Part shown: positions 1-9,063 of the stretch, piece after piece
Position numbering within the stretch: the stretch's first letter is position 1
How the letters are laid out: every line of letters starts with the position of its first letter
Assembly (NCBI RefSeq): GCF_026000435.1
Contig: NZ_AP026763.1
Location: forward strand, 1,674,001-1,738,000
Reading direction: 5' to 3'
DNA from: Vibrio sp. STUT-A11
GTDB taxonomy: Bacteria > Pseudomonadota > Gammaproteobacteria > Enterobacterales > Vibrionaceae
DNA length: 64,000 nt
The notes under the pieces: model-generated
The model's input: only the letters and a program-made list of their open reading frames with translations
What the model was told of the DNA's origin: nothing
Database searches by the model: none
Position numbers and translations under genes: made by a program

Positions 1-3000
1 CTTAGTTAAATAGTCATTATGGTAACGTTGTAGCTGGTTATTGGTTTCCAGTTCTTGAATGTTAGCGGATAACATCAGGATTGGTTGGCGGAAGTCTTCC
101 TTGCGCAATTGGATCGCCAGTTGCCAGCCATTTACTTGTGGCATAAAAATATCCAGCATAAACAGATCGACATGATGCTGTTTCACCAGCTTGAGAGCCT
201 GTGGCGCATTCTCTGCCAACAAAACATTAAAGCCCAGAGGCGTCAGAATTCGAGACATCAATTGACGTTGATCTTCGATATCGTCAACGATCATGATCGT
301 TTTTCGGTCCCCGTTGTAGCCAATCACGGCATCGCTTAAAAGCTCCGGCTCAGGACGTCCATCTTTTACTTCTGGAAGCATCAGCTTTAATACAAATGCA
401 CTGCCGTAGTCGACTTTACTGGTGCAGGAAATTTCACCGCCCATGATCTCCGCTAAAGCATTCGAAATAGTTAATCCCAGCCCGGAGCCATGAATCGCTT
501 CGGTCTTTTGGTTTTTAATCCGTTCGAATGGTTTAAATATCAGCCCCAAATCTTGCTCAGATAAACCAATGCCTGTGTCTTGCACTGTAAAATGCACCAC
601 CTGATTGCGATAGCTCACTTTGAAAATAATGGTGCCTGTTTCGGTATATTTGATCGCGTTGCCCAGAAGATTGATGAGTATCTGGCGTAAGCGTTGTTTG
701 TCTGTTGCAACGAACGTCGGTAAGTAACCGAAGGTTTCAAATTCAAACTCCAGCCCTTTACGTTTTGCTTGCATGGAAAACATATCGACGAGCTGTTCCA
801 GCAGTGCGGTGAGACTGAACTCGTCACGGTGCAGTTCTAAGCGTCCCGCTTCAATTTTTGAAATCTCTAACAAGCCTTCAATCATGTCCGACAGGTGTTT
901 GCCATTACGTTTTAACACCTCGGCATATTGTCTTGTTTGCTTGTCCAGTTTGTTGTCCGAGCTCAGCAGTTGAGCATATCCAAGCAGGATATTTAAAGGT
1001 GTGCGTAGTTCGTGGCTTAGGCTCGCGAGGTATCGGCTTTTGGCGTTATTCGCCGTTTCTGCTGAACGTTTCGCTTGCTGCAATGCCTGAGAGGTTTTGT
1101 GGTGCGCGTTCACCTCTTTAGTCAGTAGCGCGGTATGCGATTTTAACTCTTTGACTGCAGTTCGGTTACTTGTACGAGCTAAAACGAACAACCAACTGAT
1201 GATGCCAATGGGAATAAGCAGCAGAGCAAACGCATTAATTAATCCATTTGAAATGGAATCCATGTGCACTTGTTCTAGCTGTGGGATTTGAGAATATGCC
1301 AGTGCCAGAATACTTCCCATCGCTAAGCTTACTGTCAGCATAACAATGACGAAGTGTGCAATGGTTGATGAAAGCCGATTTACCCAGGTGGAAGAAAAGT
1401 AGGGCGAAAGTATCTGCTTTAATTGTGCACTAAAGGTTGCATCAGGACGGCAGTTATCATGACAGCGCACATCCAACGAGCAGCATAGTGAACAGATATG
1501 ACCCCCATACGCTGGGCATAGTGCCATATCTTCATGCTCAAAGGTGTGTTCACAGACTGAGCATTGGTGTTCCTCGTCGCCACTGGATACGATGATATCG
1601 TTACGTACCAAGTAATAACGGCTCTTGGTAAGCAATGCGATGATTGGCACCGTCAGAAACGGCAACGCAAAAGCGATGTATGAGGCAAAGGCTCTGGTGG
1701 TTTCTCCGTAGAAATCGAGGTGTGCCGTAATACCGAACACGGATGCAATCAGCATAGAACCCACGCCGACTGGATTAATATCGTAGAGTTTAGAACGCTT
1801 GAACTCGATGGTTTTTGGACTCAACCCCAAAGGCTTATTGATCACCAAATCTGCGACGATTGACCCTATCCATGCCAGTACCAACACAGAGTAGACTTGC
1901 AAAGTTTGTTCAATGAGCAGATAAACGCCAAGCTCCATCAGAAGTAGGGCGATCAAAACGTTGAACACCATCCACACTACTCGGCCGGGGTGATGATGGG
2001 TGAGGCGAGAGAAAAAGTTGGACCAGGCGAGAGAACCTGCGTAAGCATTCGCCACGTTGATTTTTAACTGAGAAATAATCACGAACAGACCAGCGGCCAG
2101 TAAAGCCAGTTGGGTGTTGTCCGAGGTATAACTAAACACAGTAAAATACATATGTGCAGGATCGCCGGCAAGATTAGGCAGCACGCCGTGACTGATGGCT
2201 AACCAGGCTAGAAAGCTACCCAACACGAGCTTCATTGATCCAAAAATCATCCAACCGGGGCCGCCTAACAGCATGGCGCTCCACCATTTCAGCTTTCCGC
2301 AACGCTCTTTAGCTGGAAGGAAACGTAAAAAGTCCACTTGCTCGCCGATTTGAGCCACAACCGCAAGCAGTACTGCTGAGGCTGAGCCAAAAAGCAGCCA
2401 GTTGAACTCGACGCCAACATCGTTTACCCCTGTGTAACTCAGCCATTTATCAATCTTGGCGTCTTCATGAGTAAAAACGTAGATCAAAGGTATGATTTGC
2501 AGCATCAGCCAAATGGGTTGAGACCACATTTGAAAGCGCCCGATATTGGTAATCCCAAGTACGACAAGAGGAATAACGAGGACGGAGCTGATCACGTAAG
2601 CGATCGCCAGAGGAATATCGAACAACAATTCGATTGCCATCGACATGATCGCCGCTTCCAAAGCAAAGAAGATGAACGTGAATGAGGCGTAAATGAGCGA
2701 GGCGATGGTAGAGCCGATATAACCAAAACCCGCCCCTCGGCTAAGTAGATCAATATCAACACCGTGCTTCGCGGCGTAATAACAGATAGGTATACCAGAA
2801 AAAATGACGACCAAAGCAACAGCGAGAATCGCCCAGAGTGAATTGGTGACACCGTAATTGAGGGTGATCGTTCCACCAAGTGCTTCGAGCACCAAAAACG
2901 AAACGATACCGAGTGCGGTATTCGCAATCCAACTGGCCGACCATTTTCGTGCACGCTTAGCAGTAAAGCGCAACGCGAAATCTTCGAGTAGCTCGTTACC

Positions 3001-3051
3001 GACTAATTTATTGTATTTACGTCGGGTTACGGTGACTTTTTGTATAGAGAT
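1..3051 (-). CDS. Transporter-fused hybrid sensor histidine kinase (NCS1/CodB-like + HisKA + HATPase + REC), 3' end cut by window
   Basis: Hybrid sensor kinase whose input module is a transporter. Reading the minus strand gives 1017 codons without a stop. Residues about 35–470 resemble NCS1 cytosine/purine permeases, with many membrane segments and a start region reading YNKLVGNELLEDFALRF. Residues about 497–535 hold a cysteine cluster (CSVC, ICSLCC, CHDNC) that could bind metal. Two further hydrophobic segments follow, then the phospho-acceptor box SHELRTPLN (His680), a HATPase with DTGIGL and GSGLGL, and a receiver domain with acceptor Asp967. The window ends on the conserved receiver lysine, so only the last part is missing. 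The gene diverges from urtA, which suggests sensing of urea or a related nitrogen compound; this is inference. By analogy CbrA is a transporter-fused kinase, though of the SSS class. The start is odd: no ATG, GTG or TTG lies in frame between the stop at 3058–3060 and a TTG inside the conserved region. ATC at 3049–3051 or ATA at 3043–3045 are placed as starts, otherwise one base is inserted in the A5 run. Confidence 0.85.
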   Translation of the reverse strand, partial: MSIQKVTVTRRKYNKLVGNELLEDFALRFTAKRARKWSASWIANTALGIVSFLVLEALGGTITLNYGVTNSLWAILAVALVVIFSGIPICYYAAKHGVDIDLLSRGAGFGYIGSTIASLIYASFTFIFFALEAAIMSMAIELLFDIPLAIAYVISSVLVIPLVVLGITNIGRFQMWSQPIWLMLQIIPLIYVFTHEDAKIDKWLSYTGVNDVGVEFNWLLFGSASAVLLAVVAQIGEQVDFLRFLPAKERCGKLKWWSAMLLGGPGWMIFGSMKLVLGSFLAWLAISHGVLPNLAGDPAHMYFTVFSYTSDNTQLALLAAGLFVIISQLKINVANAYAGSLAWSNFFSRLTHHHPGRVVWMVFNVLIALLLMELGVYLLIEQTLQVYSVLVLAWIGSIVADLVINKPLGLSPKTIEFKRSKLYDINPVGVGSMLIASVFGITAHLDFYGETTRAFASYIAFALPFLTVPIIALLTKSRYYLVRNDIIVSSGDEEHQCSVCEHTFEHEDMALCPAYGGHICSLCCSLDVRCHDNCRPDATFSAQLKQILSPYFSSTWVNRLSSTIAHFVIVMLTVSLAMGSILALAYSQIPQLEQVHMDSISNGLINAFALLLIPIGIISWLFVLARTSNRTAVKELKSHTALLTKEVNAHHKTSQALQQAKRSAETANNAKSRYLASLSHELRTPLNILLGYAQLLSSDNKLDKQTRQYAEVLKRNGKHLSDMIEGLLEISKIEAGRLELHRDEFSLTALLEQLVDMFSMQAKRKGLEFEFETFGYLPTFVATDKQRLRQILINLLGNAIKYTETGTIIFKVSYRNQVVHFTVQDTGIGLSEQDLGLIFKPFERIKNQKTEAIHGSGLGLTISNALAEIMGGEISCTSKVDYGSAFVLKLMLPEVKDGRPEPELLSDAVIGYNGDRKTIMIVDDIEDQRQLMSRILTPLGFNVLLAENAPQALKLVKQHHVDLFMLDIFMPQVNGWQLAIQLRKEDFRQPILMLSANIQELETNNQLQRYHNDYLTK

Positions 3052-3354
3052 AACTCTTCATCCTTGAGAATTAACAGTGTCGTTTGAGTACAAGCACTTT
3101 TCAATTTGGTGGCTCAAACTATCAAATGCACGTCCTGTGCACCTTGTACGCGCGCAATTATAGCTCGCATTTATTTTTCCACCTATGCGTAATTATACGT
3201 AGTTTTTATGCACGAACCGCGCATATTCAAACTTTCCATTCTGGTCAATACTCAAACTCGTTCATTTAGTCAGCAGGATTTATCCATTGGATAAGTAACA
3301 TCGCGACGTGAATTAGTATTTGTTATCAACAAATTAGTGAAAGGAAGAAGACAA
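3052..3354. promoter_or_regulatory. Divergent control region between the sensor kinase and urtA
   Basis: This spacer of about 300 bp must carry the promoters of both the urea operon and the divergent kinase. It contains a perfect dyad TGCAC-N5-GTGCA at 3127–3141. This resembles an NtrC half-site pair but is two bases shorter than the usual TGCAC-N7-GTGCA spacing, so it is only a candidate operator. A second, imperfect dyad CGTA-N4-TACG lies near 3188–3199. I found no convincing sigma-54 GG-N10-GC element. A good ribosome site, AAGGAAG, precedes the urtA ATG at 3355. Confidence 0.4.
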
Positions 3355-4629
3355 ATGAAACGGAATTTCTTGGCGACTTCGGTATTAGCGGCATCATTAC
3401 TGAGTGGATACGCAATGGCAGAAGACACCATCAAGGTCGGTGTACTTCACTCTCTATCAGGCACCATGGCAATCAGTGAAACAACACTCAAAGACACGAT
3501 GTTGATGCTGATTGATGAACAAAATAAAAAAGGTGGCTTACTAGGTAAAAAACTTGAGGCGGTGGTTGTGGACCCAGCTTCTGACTGGCCTTTGTTTGCG
3601 GAAAAAGCGCGCGAATTAATCTCGAAAGACAAAGTCGACGCAGTATTTGGTTGCTGGACGTCAGTGTCTCGTAAGTCTGTCCTTCCTGTTTTTGAAGAGC
3701 TCGATAGTCTATTATTCTACCCAGTTCAGTACGAGGGTGAAGAGTCTTCGAAAAACGTATTCTACACGGGAGCCGCGCCAAACCAACAAGCGGTTCCAGC
3801 GGTTGACTACCTACTTGATCAAGGCGTAGAGCGTTGGGTTTTAGCTGGAACAGATTACGTTTACCCGCGCACTACCAATAAAATTCTTGAAGCATACTTA
3901 AAAGAAAAAGGCGTGGCTGAAGCCGATATTATGATCAACTACACTCCATTTGGTCATTCTGATTGGCAGTCAATCGTTTCAGATATTAAAAAATTCGGCT
4001 CTACAGGTAAGAAAACAGCAGTGGTTTCTACCATCAACGGTGACGCTAACGTACCGTTTTATAAAGAGTTAGGTAACCAAGGTATCTCAGCAGATGACAT
4101 TCCAGTAGTGGCATTCTCTGTGGGTGAAGAAGAGTTGTCCGGTATGGATACCTCCGCTTTGGTTGGCCATTTGGCGGCATGGAACTACTTCATGAGCGTT
4201 GAATCCGACGTGAATGACGAGTTCATCGAAAAATGGCACAAGTTCATCAAGAACGATGAGCGCGTAACCAACGATCCAATGGAAGCGCATTACATTGGTT
4301 TCAACATGTGGGTTGAGGCAGTGAAGAAAGCAGGTACAACCGACCCAGCTGTTGTTGGTGATGCGCTTGTCGGCGTGACCGTTCCTAACCTGACTGGCGG
4401 TTACTCCGCAATGATGCCTAACCATCACATCACTAAACCCGTTCTTATCGGCGAAATCCAAGACGATGGCCAGTTTGAAACGGTATGGAAAACGTCGGGG
4501 TTAGTGGCTGGTGATGCATGGTCGGATTTCCTTCCGGGTTCAAAAGATCTCATCTCGGATTGGCGTCAACCGTTATCTTGCGGTAACTACAACACCAAAA
4601 CTGGCAAATGTTCTGGTCAAAACTTCTAA
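3355..4629 (+). CDS. urtA: Urea ABC transporter, periplasmic substrate-binding protein
   Basis: Binds urea in the periplasm and delivers it to the UrtBC permease. The protein has 424 residues with a signal peptide ending near residue 22 (GYAMA, then EDTIKVGVLHSLSG). It is a type I periplasmic binding fold of the branched-chain amino acid/amide (LivJ-like) class, and the family's FGCWTSVSRKSVLPV segment is present. The ATG at 3355 was chosen because AAGGAAG precedes it with good spacing; the upstream GTG at 3337 would put six charged residues before the signal peptide. It is first in the urt–ure run and is followed by a strong hairpin, an arrangement that usually gives more binding protein than permease. 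Confidence 0.95.
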   Translation: MKRNFLATSVLAASLLSGYAMAEDTIKVGVLHSLSGTMAISETTLKDTMLMLIDEQNKKGGLLGKKLEAVVVDPASDWPLFAEKARELISKDKVDAVFGCWTSVSRKSVLPVFEELDSLLFYPVQYEGEESSKNVFYTGAAPNQQAVPAVDYLLDQGVERWVLAGTDYVYPRTTNKILEAYLKEKGVAEADIMINYTPFGHSDWQSIVSDIKKFGSTGKKTAVVSTINGDANVPFYKELGNQGISADDIPVVAFSVGEEELSGMDTSALVGHLAAWNYFMSVESDVNDEFIEKWHKFIKNDERVTNDPMEAHYIGFNMWVEAVKKAGTTDPAVVGDALVGVTVPNLTGGYSAMMPNHHITKPVLIGEIQDDGQFETVWKTSGLVAGDAWSDFLPGSKDLISDWRQPLSCGNYNTKTGKCSGQNF

Positions 4630-4674
4630 GTTGACCATCACGCTCTCATAGCAGAGTTCAATCGTTAAACGTTA

Positions 4675-4710
4675 GTGACAGTGCCTTTAACTCATACGTG
4701 GCACTGTCAC
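4675..4710 (+). terminator. Strong intra-operon hairpin between urtA and urtB
   Basis: A perfect 11-bp stem, GTGACAGTGCC at 4675–4685 and GGCACTGTCAC at 4700–4710, encloses a 14-nt loop. There is no long T tract after it, so it may act as an RNA stabiliser of the urtA 3' end or as a partial terminator rather than a full stop. Confidence 0.6.
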
Positions 4711-4781
4711 TTATTCGAGTCTTTTGTTTATTTTTCCGTTCACTCGAGAAGAATATTCGTTTAACCAGAGGTTTGCCTACG

Positions 4782-6446
4782 ATGTTTTACGCATCCATCT
4801 TTCTGCGACTTACACGATTTTTATATTCGACATTTTATTCAGCGTCGAGCGTTATCGTTGTTCTTTTTAGCCTTTTTTTATCTTCTCAAACTCTAGCCTC
4901 AACGACAGGGTTAGAGAGCGAGCTACAACGCCTAGCGACACGCGACTATAATCAAATCAGTCAAGCGGTTACCAACATTGGAGAGAGTGGCGACGAACGT
5001 TCAATCCAAGTTCTCGAACTCCTATTCAGTGGCGATATTTATCTTGATAAAGAATCTAAGCAACTGGTCAAAGTTGTGGAGAAAAAGGGCAGTAAATATT
5101 TAATCACGCCACTTTTTGCTGAAGAGACAGCAGAACCTCAGTTAGTCAAACGCCGCTCAGTTAAGAAAATTGGCATTAATAACCAAATTCGTGGCGAGAT
5201 CAAAGCCCAGTTGGCTGCGCTGAATATTCGCCATCCCGAGCCAAGTACGCGTATCAACGCGGTCACACAGTTGATGGGTGACTTGAACGAACAAACGTAT
5301 ACCTTGCTAGAAAAAGCGAGACTTAGTGAAGAAGACTCGGATGTCCAACAAGTTTTAGATACAGCGCTAGCGATATATCAATTAGAACATTCGAGCGACC
5401 AAGCGGCACAAGAAAAAGCCATAGCAACGCTGGGTGATAGCTATCAGCCAACCGCGCGTAATGCACTTACCCAATTTTTAGCGACAGAGCCCAATGAAGC
5501 ACTAACCAATGCGACAAACAAAGCGCTCGGTTTAATAGAACAACGAGTCAGTCTGGCACATTTTGGTGAAACCTTGTTTTTTGGTCTGAGCTTAGGTTCC
5601 GTTTTGGTGCTTGCCGCGATTGGTCTGGCGATTACGTTTGGTGTCATGGGCGTGATTAACATGGCACATGGTGAACTGATCATGCTTGGCGCTTACACAA
5701 CTTATGTGATTCAAACGTTGATGCCGAATCATATTGGCTGGTCGATCGTTGTTTCGATACCTGTGGCATTTTTAGTTTCTGCAGCAGTGGGCATATTGAT
5801 TGAGCGAGGTGTGATTCGCTTCTTATACGGACGACCGTTAGAGACCTTACTCGCTACATTTGGTATCAGTCTGGTTTTGCAACAGACTGTACGCACGATT
5901 TTCTCTCCACTTAACCGTTCAGTATCAACACCGGACTGGATGCAAGGTGTGATTGAAATTAACCCTCTTCTGAGTCTGACCCTTAACCGTTTCTACATCA
6001 TCATCTTTTGTTTGATCGTGTTTGCGCTGCTATTTGCGGTGCTACGTTACACCCGATTGGGGATTGAAGTTCGCGCCGTTTCACAAAACCGCAGCATGGC
6101 AAGAGCAATGGGCGTGAAGTCAGAATGGGTTGATGCTATGACCTTTGGGCTTGGTTCAGGCATTGCAGGTATTGCCGGTGTCGCGCTAAGCCAACTGACC
6201 AACGTGGGACCAAATTTAGGCCAGGCGTACATCATCGATTCATTCATGGTGGTGGTATTCGGGGGCGTTGGTAACTTGTGGGGAACACTGGTCGCTGGCA
6301 TGTCGTTGGGTATTGCTAACAAAGTAATGGAGCCGTGGGCAGGGGCCGTTCTGGCGAAAATCCTGGTGCTGGTATTTATCATTCTATTTATTCAGAAGAA
6401 ACCCCGAGGCTTGTTCCCTCAGAAGGGTCGCTCGGCGGAGGGTTAA
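4782..6446 (+). CDS. urtB: Urea ABC transporter, permease subunit UrtB
   Basis: Membrane subunit of the urea importer, LivH-like. The 554 residues comprise an N-terminal hydrophobic signal, an extracytoplasmic helical region of roughly 230 residues that is usual for UrtB, and then the permease core from about residue 260 (HFGETLFFGLSLGSVLVLA, GVMGVINMAHGELIMLGAY). The core has about eight membrane segments. The ATG at 4782 (AGAGG about 10 nt upstream) was preferred over the GTG at 4698, because that codon lies inside the urtA/urtB hairpin loop. The gene ends two bases before urtC. Confidence 0.92.
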   Translation: MFYASIFLRLTRFLYSTFYSASSVIVVLFSLFLSSQTLASTTGLESELQRLATRDYNQISQAVTNIGESGDERSIQVLELLFSGDIYLDKESKQLVKVVEKKGSKYLITPLFAEETAEPQLVKRRSVKKIGINNQIRGEIKAQLAALNIRHPEPSTRINAVTQLMGDLNEQTYTLLEKARLSEEDSDVQQVLDTALAIYQLEHSSDQAAQEKAIATLGDSYQPTARNALTQFLATEPNEALTNATNKALGLIEQRVSLAHFGETLFFGLSLGSVLVLAAIGLAITFGVMGVINMAHGELIMLGAYTTYVIQTLMPNHIGWSIVVSIPVAFLVSAAVGILIERGVIRFLYGRPLETLLATFGISLVLQQTVRTIFSPLNRSVSTPDWMQGVIEINPLLSLTLNRFYIIIFCLIVFALLFAVLRYTRLGIEVRAVSQNRSMARAMGVKSEWVDAMTFGLGSGIAGIAGVALSQLTNVGPNLGQAYIIDSFMVVVFGGVGNLWGTLVAGMSLGIANKVMEPWAGAVLAKILVLVFIILFIQKKPRGLFPQKGRSAEG

Positions 6447-6448
6447 TC

Positions 6449-7534
6449 ATGGATCATCAATCAAAATTGTTCGATCGTTCTACACTGATGTTTTTGATTG
6501 TATTGGGCGCAGCGCTTTGCTTAATTCCAGCGCTGAACCTGTTCTTTGCAGAAGGATCTGCACTTCATATTTCGACTTACACCGTGACGTTAATGGGTAA
6601 GTATCTGACCTATGCGTTGCTGGCCGTCGCAGTGGATCTGGTTTGGGGCTATTTGGGTATTCTCAGCTTAGGTCACGCCGCCTTTTTCGCGCTGGGTGGT
6701 TATGCGATGGGTATGTATCTGATGCGTCAGATTGGCGACCGCGGTGTGTATGGTAACCCAGAACTACCGGACTTCATGGTTTTCCTTAACTGGCAGGAGT
6801 TGCCATGGTTCTGGCATGGTTTTGACCAGTTCTGGTTTGCAATGTTAATGGTGGTATTGGCACCTGGACTTCTCGCATTTGTATTTGGCTGGTTTGCATT
6901 TCGTTCTCGTGTAACGGGTGTTTATCTATCCATTATCACTCAGGCACTGACGTATGCCTTACTGCTGGCGTTCTTCCGTAATGAGATGGGCTTTGGTGGT
7001 AACAATGGCTTAACTGACTTTAAAGATATCTTAGGCTTTGATTTGCAAGCAGACGCGACACGCTTGACGCTGTTTGCGTTATCAGGCATTGCTCTTGGAC
7101 TAGGGTACATGGCTTGTCGATTCATTGTTGTTAGCCGACTAGGCCGAGTAGCCATGGCCGTTCGTGATGCTGAAGCACGTACTCGTTTCACTGGCTACAA
7201 AGTGGAATACGTAAAGTTAGCTATCTTCACTTTTTCTGCGGTACTCGCTGGCATTGCCGGTGCGTTGTATGTCCCTCAGGTAGGCATCATCAACCCATCA
7301 GAATTTTCTCCGATTAACTCAATTGAACTCGTCGTGTGGGTGGCACTTGGCGGACGTGCAACATTGTACGGTGCAGTGGTTGGTGCGTTGGCAGTCAATT
7401 ACGCTAAAACCTACTTAACCGCAGCGCTTCCAGAAGTGTGGTTGTTTAGCTTGGGGGCAATGTTCGTTCTGGTCACGCTGTTCCTGCCTAAAGGAGTAAC
7501 CGGCTTAATCAAACGTAAAGAGGTGCATTCATGA
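6449..7534 (+). CDS. urtC: Urea ABC transporter, permease subunit UrtC
   Basis: Second membrane subunit of the urea importer, LivM-like, 361 residues with about ten hydrophobic segments. Family signatures include WGYLGILSLGHAAFFALGGY near the N-terminus and GFGGNNGLTDFKDILGF in the middle. The ATG at 6449 follows the urtB stop by two bases and has GGAGGG upstream; a longer reading to 6335 would overlap urtB by over 100 bp and is unlikely. Its stop overlaps the urtD start as ATGA, which suggests translational coupling. Confidence 0.94.
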   Translation: MDHQSKLFDRSTLMFLIVLGAALCLIPALNLFFAEGSALHISTYTVTLMGKYLTYALLAVAVDLVWGYLGILSLGHAAFFALGGYAMGMYLMRQIGDRGVYGNPELPDFMVFLNWQELPWFWHGFDQFWFAMLMVVLAPGLLAFVFGWFAFRSRVTGVYLSIITQALTYALLLAFFRNEMGFGGNNGLTDFKDILGFDLQADATRLTLFALSGIALGLGYMACRFIVVSRLGRVAMAVRDAEARTRFTGYKVEYVKLAIFTFSAVLAGIAGALYVPQVGIINPSEFSPINSIELVVWVALGGRATLYGAVVGALAVNYAKTYLTAALPEVWLFSLGAMFVLVTLFLPKGVTGLIKRKEVHS

Positions 7535-8367
7535 GTATTTTAAGCCTTGCCAAAGAGCTCACTGACCGCGAGCACGTTTATGAGTTTATGAAGCCACAAG
7601 TTAACCCGATGCTCAAGGTCGGCCACGGTTGCTTGTTGTATCTAGAAGGTATTAGCGTGTCGTTTGATGGTTTTAAAGCAATCAATGACCTTAATCTCTA
7701 CATCAAAGAAGGTGAGTTACGCTGCATCATTGGCCCTAATGGCGCAGGCAAAACCACCATGATGGACATCATTACGGGTAAAACCCGACCGGATACCGGC
7801 ACCGCGTGGTTCGGGCAAAACATTAATTTGTTGCAAATGAGTGAGCCTGAAATTGCACAAGCAGGTATCGGCCGTAAATTCCAGAAGCCGACGGTGTTTG
7901 AGTCTCAATCGGTATTTCACAACTTAGAGTTGGCGATGGCTGGGGCAAAAACGGTGTTTTCAACGCTGTTTGCCACACTAACGCCAAGCCAGGTGGATCA
8001 CATCGATCACGTACTCAAGCAAATAGGTTTGTACGATCAGCGTGCTTTATTGGCTGGCGCATTATCTCATGGTCAGAAACAGTGGCTGGAAATCGGCATG
8101 CTGCTGATGCAAAACCCGAAACTGCTGCTGGTTGATGAGCCTGTAGCGGGGATGACCCACCAAGAGATGGACAGAACGGGTGAACTGCTAACGTCATTAG
8201 CGGGTGAACGAACGATTGTGCTGGTTGAACACGATATGGATTTTGTCCGCTCGATAGCGCGTGATGTAACGGTTTTACACCAAGGAAGCGTATTGGCTGA
8301 AGGCACGATGGATCAAGTTCAAAGCAACCGCAAGGTCGTTGAAGTCTACCTTGGAGAAGAAGCATGA
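7531..8367 (+). CDS. urtD: Urea ABC transporter, ATP-binding subunit UrtD
   Basis: Cytoplasmic ATPase of the urea importer, LivG-like, 278 residues. Walker A is GPNGAGKT at 68–75, the ABC signature is LSHGQ, and Walker B is LLLVDEP followed by the family's VAGMT. About 35 residues precede the ABC core, a common feature of UrtD. It overlaps urtC and urtE by four bases (ATGA) on each side, so the three are very probably translated together. Confidence 0.95.
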   Translation: MSILSLAKELTDREHVYEFMKPQVNPMLKVGHGCLLYLEGISVSFDGFKAINDLNLYIKEGELRCIIGPNGAGKTTMMDIITGKTRPDTGTAWFGQNINLLQMSEPEIAQAGIGRKFQKPTVFESQSVFHNLELAMAGAKTVFSTLFATLTPSQVDHIDHVLKQIGLYDQRALLAGALSHGQKQWLEIGMLLMQNPKLLLVDEPVAGMTHQEMDRTGELLTSLAGERTIVLVEHDMDFVRSIARDVTVLHQGSVLAEGTMDQVQSNRKVVEVYLGEEA

Positions 8368-9059
8368 TTGAGATTAAAGGATTAAATCAGTTCTATGGAC
8401 AGAGCCACACGTTGTGGGACCTCGACATGCAGATACCAGAAGGTAAGTGCACCGTTCTGATGGGACGCAATGGCGTAGGTAAAACGACGTTGTTGCAATG
8501 CATCATGGGCTTGCTGCCAACCAAAAGCGGTGAGATTAACTTCTTAGGACAAAACATCACCAAAATGGCCGCAGAGAAGCGCGCGCCAATCGGGATAGGT
8601 TATGTACCGCAAGGTCGTCAGATCTTTCCGTTGCTGACGGTAGAAGAGAATCTACGTATTGGCTTACCGATGCGCAAAGATGGAGCCAGACAAGTTCCGG
8701 AATTTATCTATGAGCTTTTCCCTGTATTGAAGGAGATGCTTCACCGTCGTGGTGGCGATTTATCCGGCGGACAACAGCAACAGCTTGCGATTGGTCGCGC
8801 CTTGGTAATTGACCCTAAGCTACTTATTCTGGACGAACCAACGGAAGGTATTCAGCCCAATGTCGTCGCTGAAATTGGCGATATCATCCGCCGTCTGAAT
8901 AAAGAAATTGGCCTGACCGTGTTGCTCGTTGAACAGAAATTACCATTCGCGCGTAAAGTTGCAGACAACTTCTGCATCATTGATCGTGGTCGTCAGGTAG
9001 CGATGGGTGAGATGGACGCACTCGATGATACGTTAGTTAAGAAATACCTGACGGTGTAA
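8364..9059 (+). CDS. urtE: Urea ABC transporter, ATP-binding subunit UrtE
   Basis: Second ATPase of the urea importer, LivF-like, 231 residues. Walker A is GRNGVGKT at 34–41, the signature is LSGGQQQQLAIGRAL, and Walker B is LLILDEPTEGIQPN; the TEGIQP stretch is characteristic of UrtE. It overlaps urtD by four bases and lies four bases before ureD, so uptake and hydrolysis genes are joined in one transcription unit. Confidence 0.95.
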   Translation: MIEIKGLNQFYGQSHTLWDLDMQIPEGKCTVLMGRNGVGKTTLLQCIMGLLPTKSGEINFLGQNITKMAAEKRAPIGIGYVPQGRQIFPLLTVEENLRIGLPMRKDGARQVPEFIYELFPVLKEMLHRRGGDLSGGQQQQLAIGRALVIDPKLLILDEPTEGIQPNVVAEIGDIIRRLNKEIGLTVLLVEQKLPFARKVADNFCIIDRGRQVAMGEMDALDDTLVKKYLTV

Positions 9060-9063
9060 GCGG

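Noticed and set aside
2592..2954. Minus-strand ORF of 120 codons within the kinase gene
   Set aside because: It lies in another frame of the NCS1 domain; the in-frame reading continues unbroken with transporter-like sequence.
3127..3141. NtrC binding site upstream of urtA
   Set aside because: The dyad TGCAC-N5-GTGCA has the right half-sites but spacing two bases too short, and no sigma-54 promoter was seen; kept only as a generic dyad.
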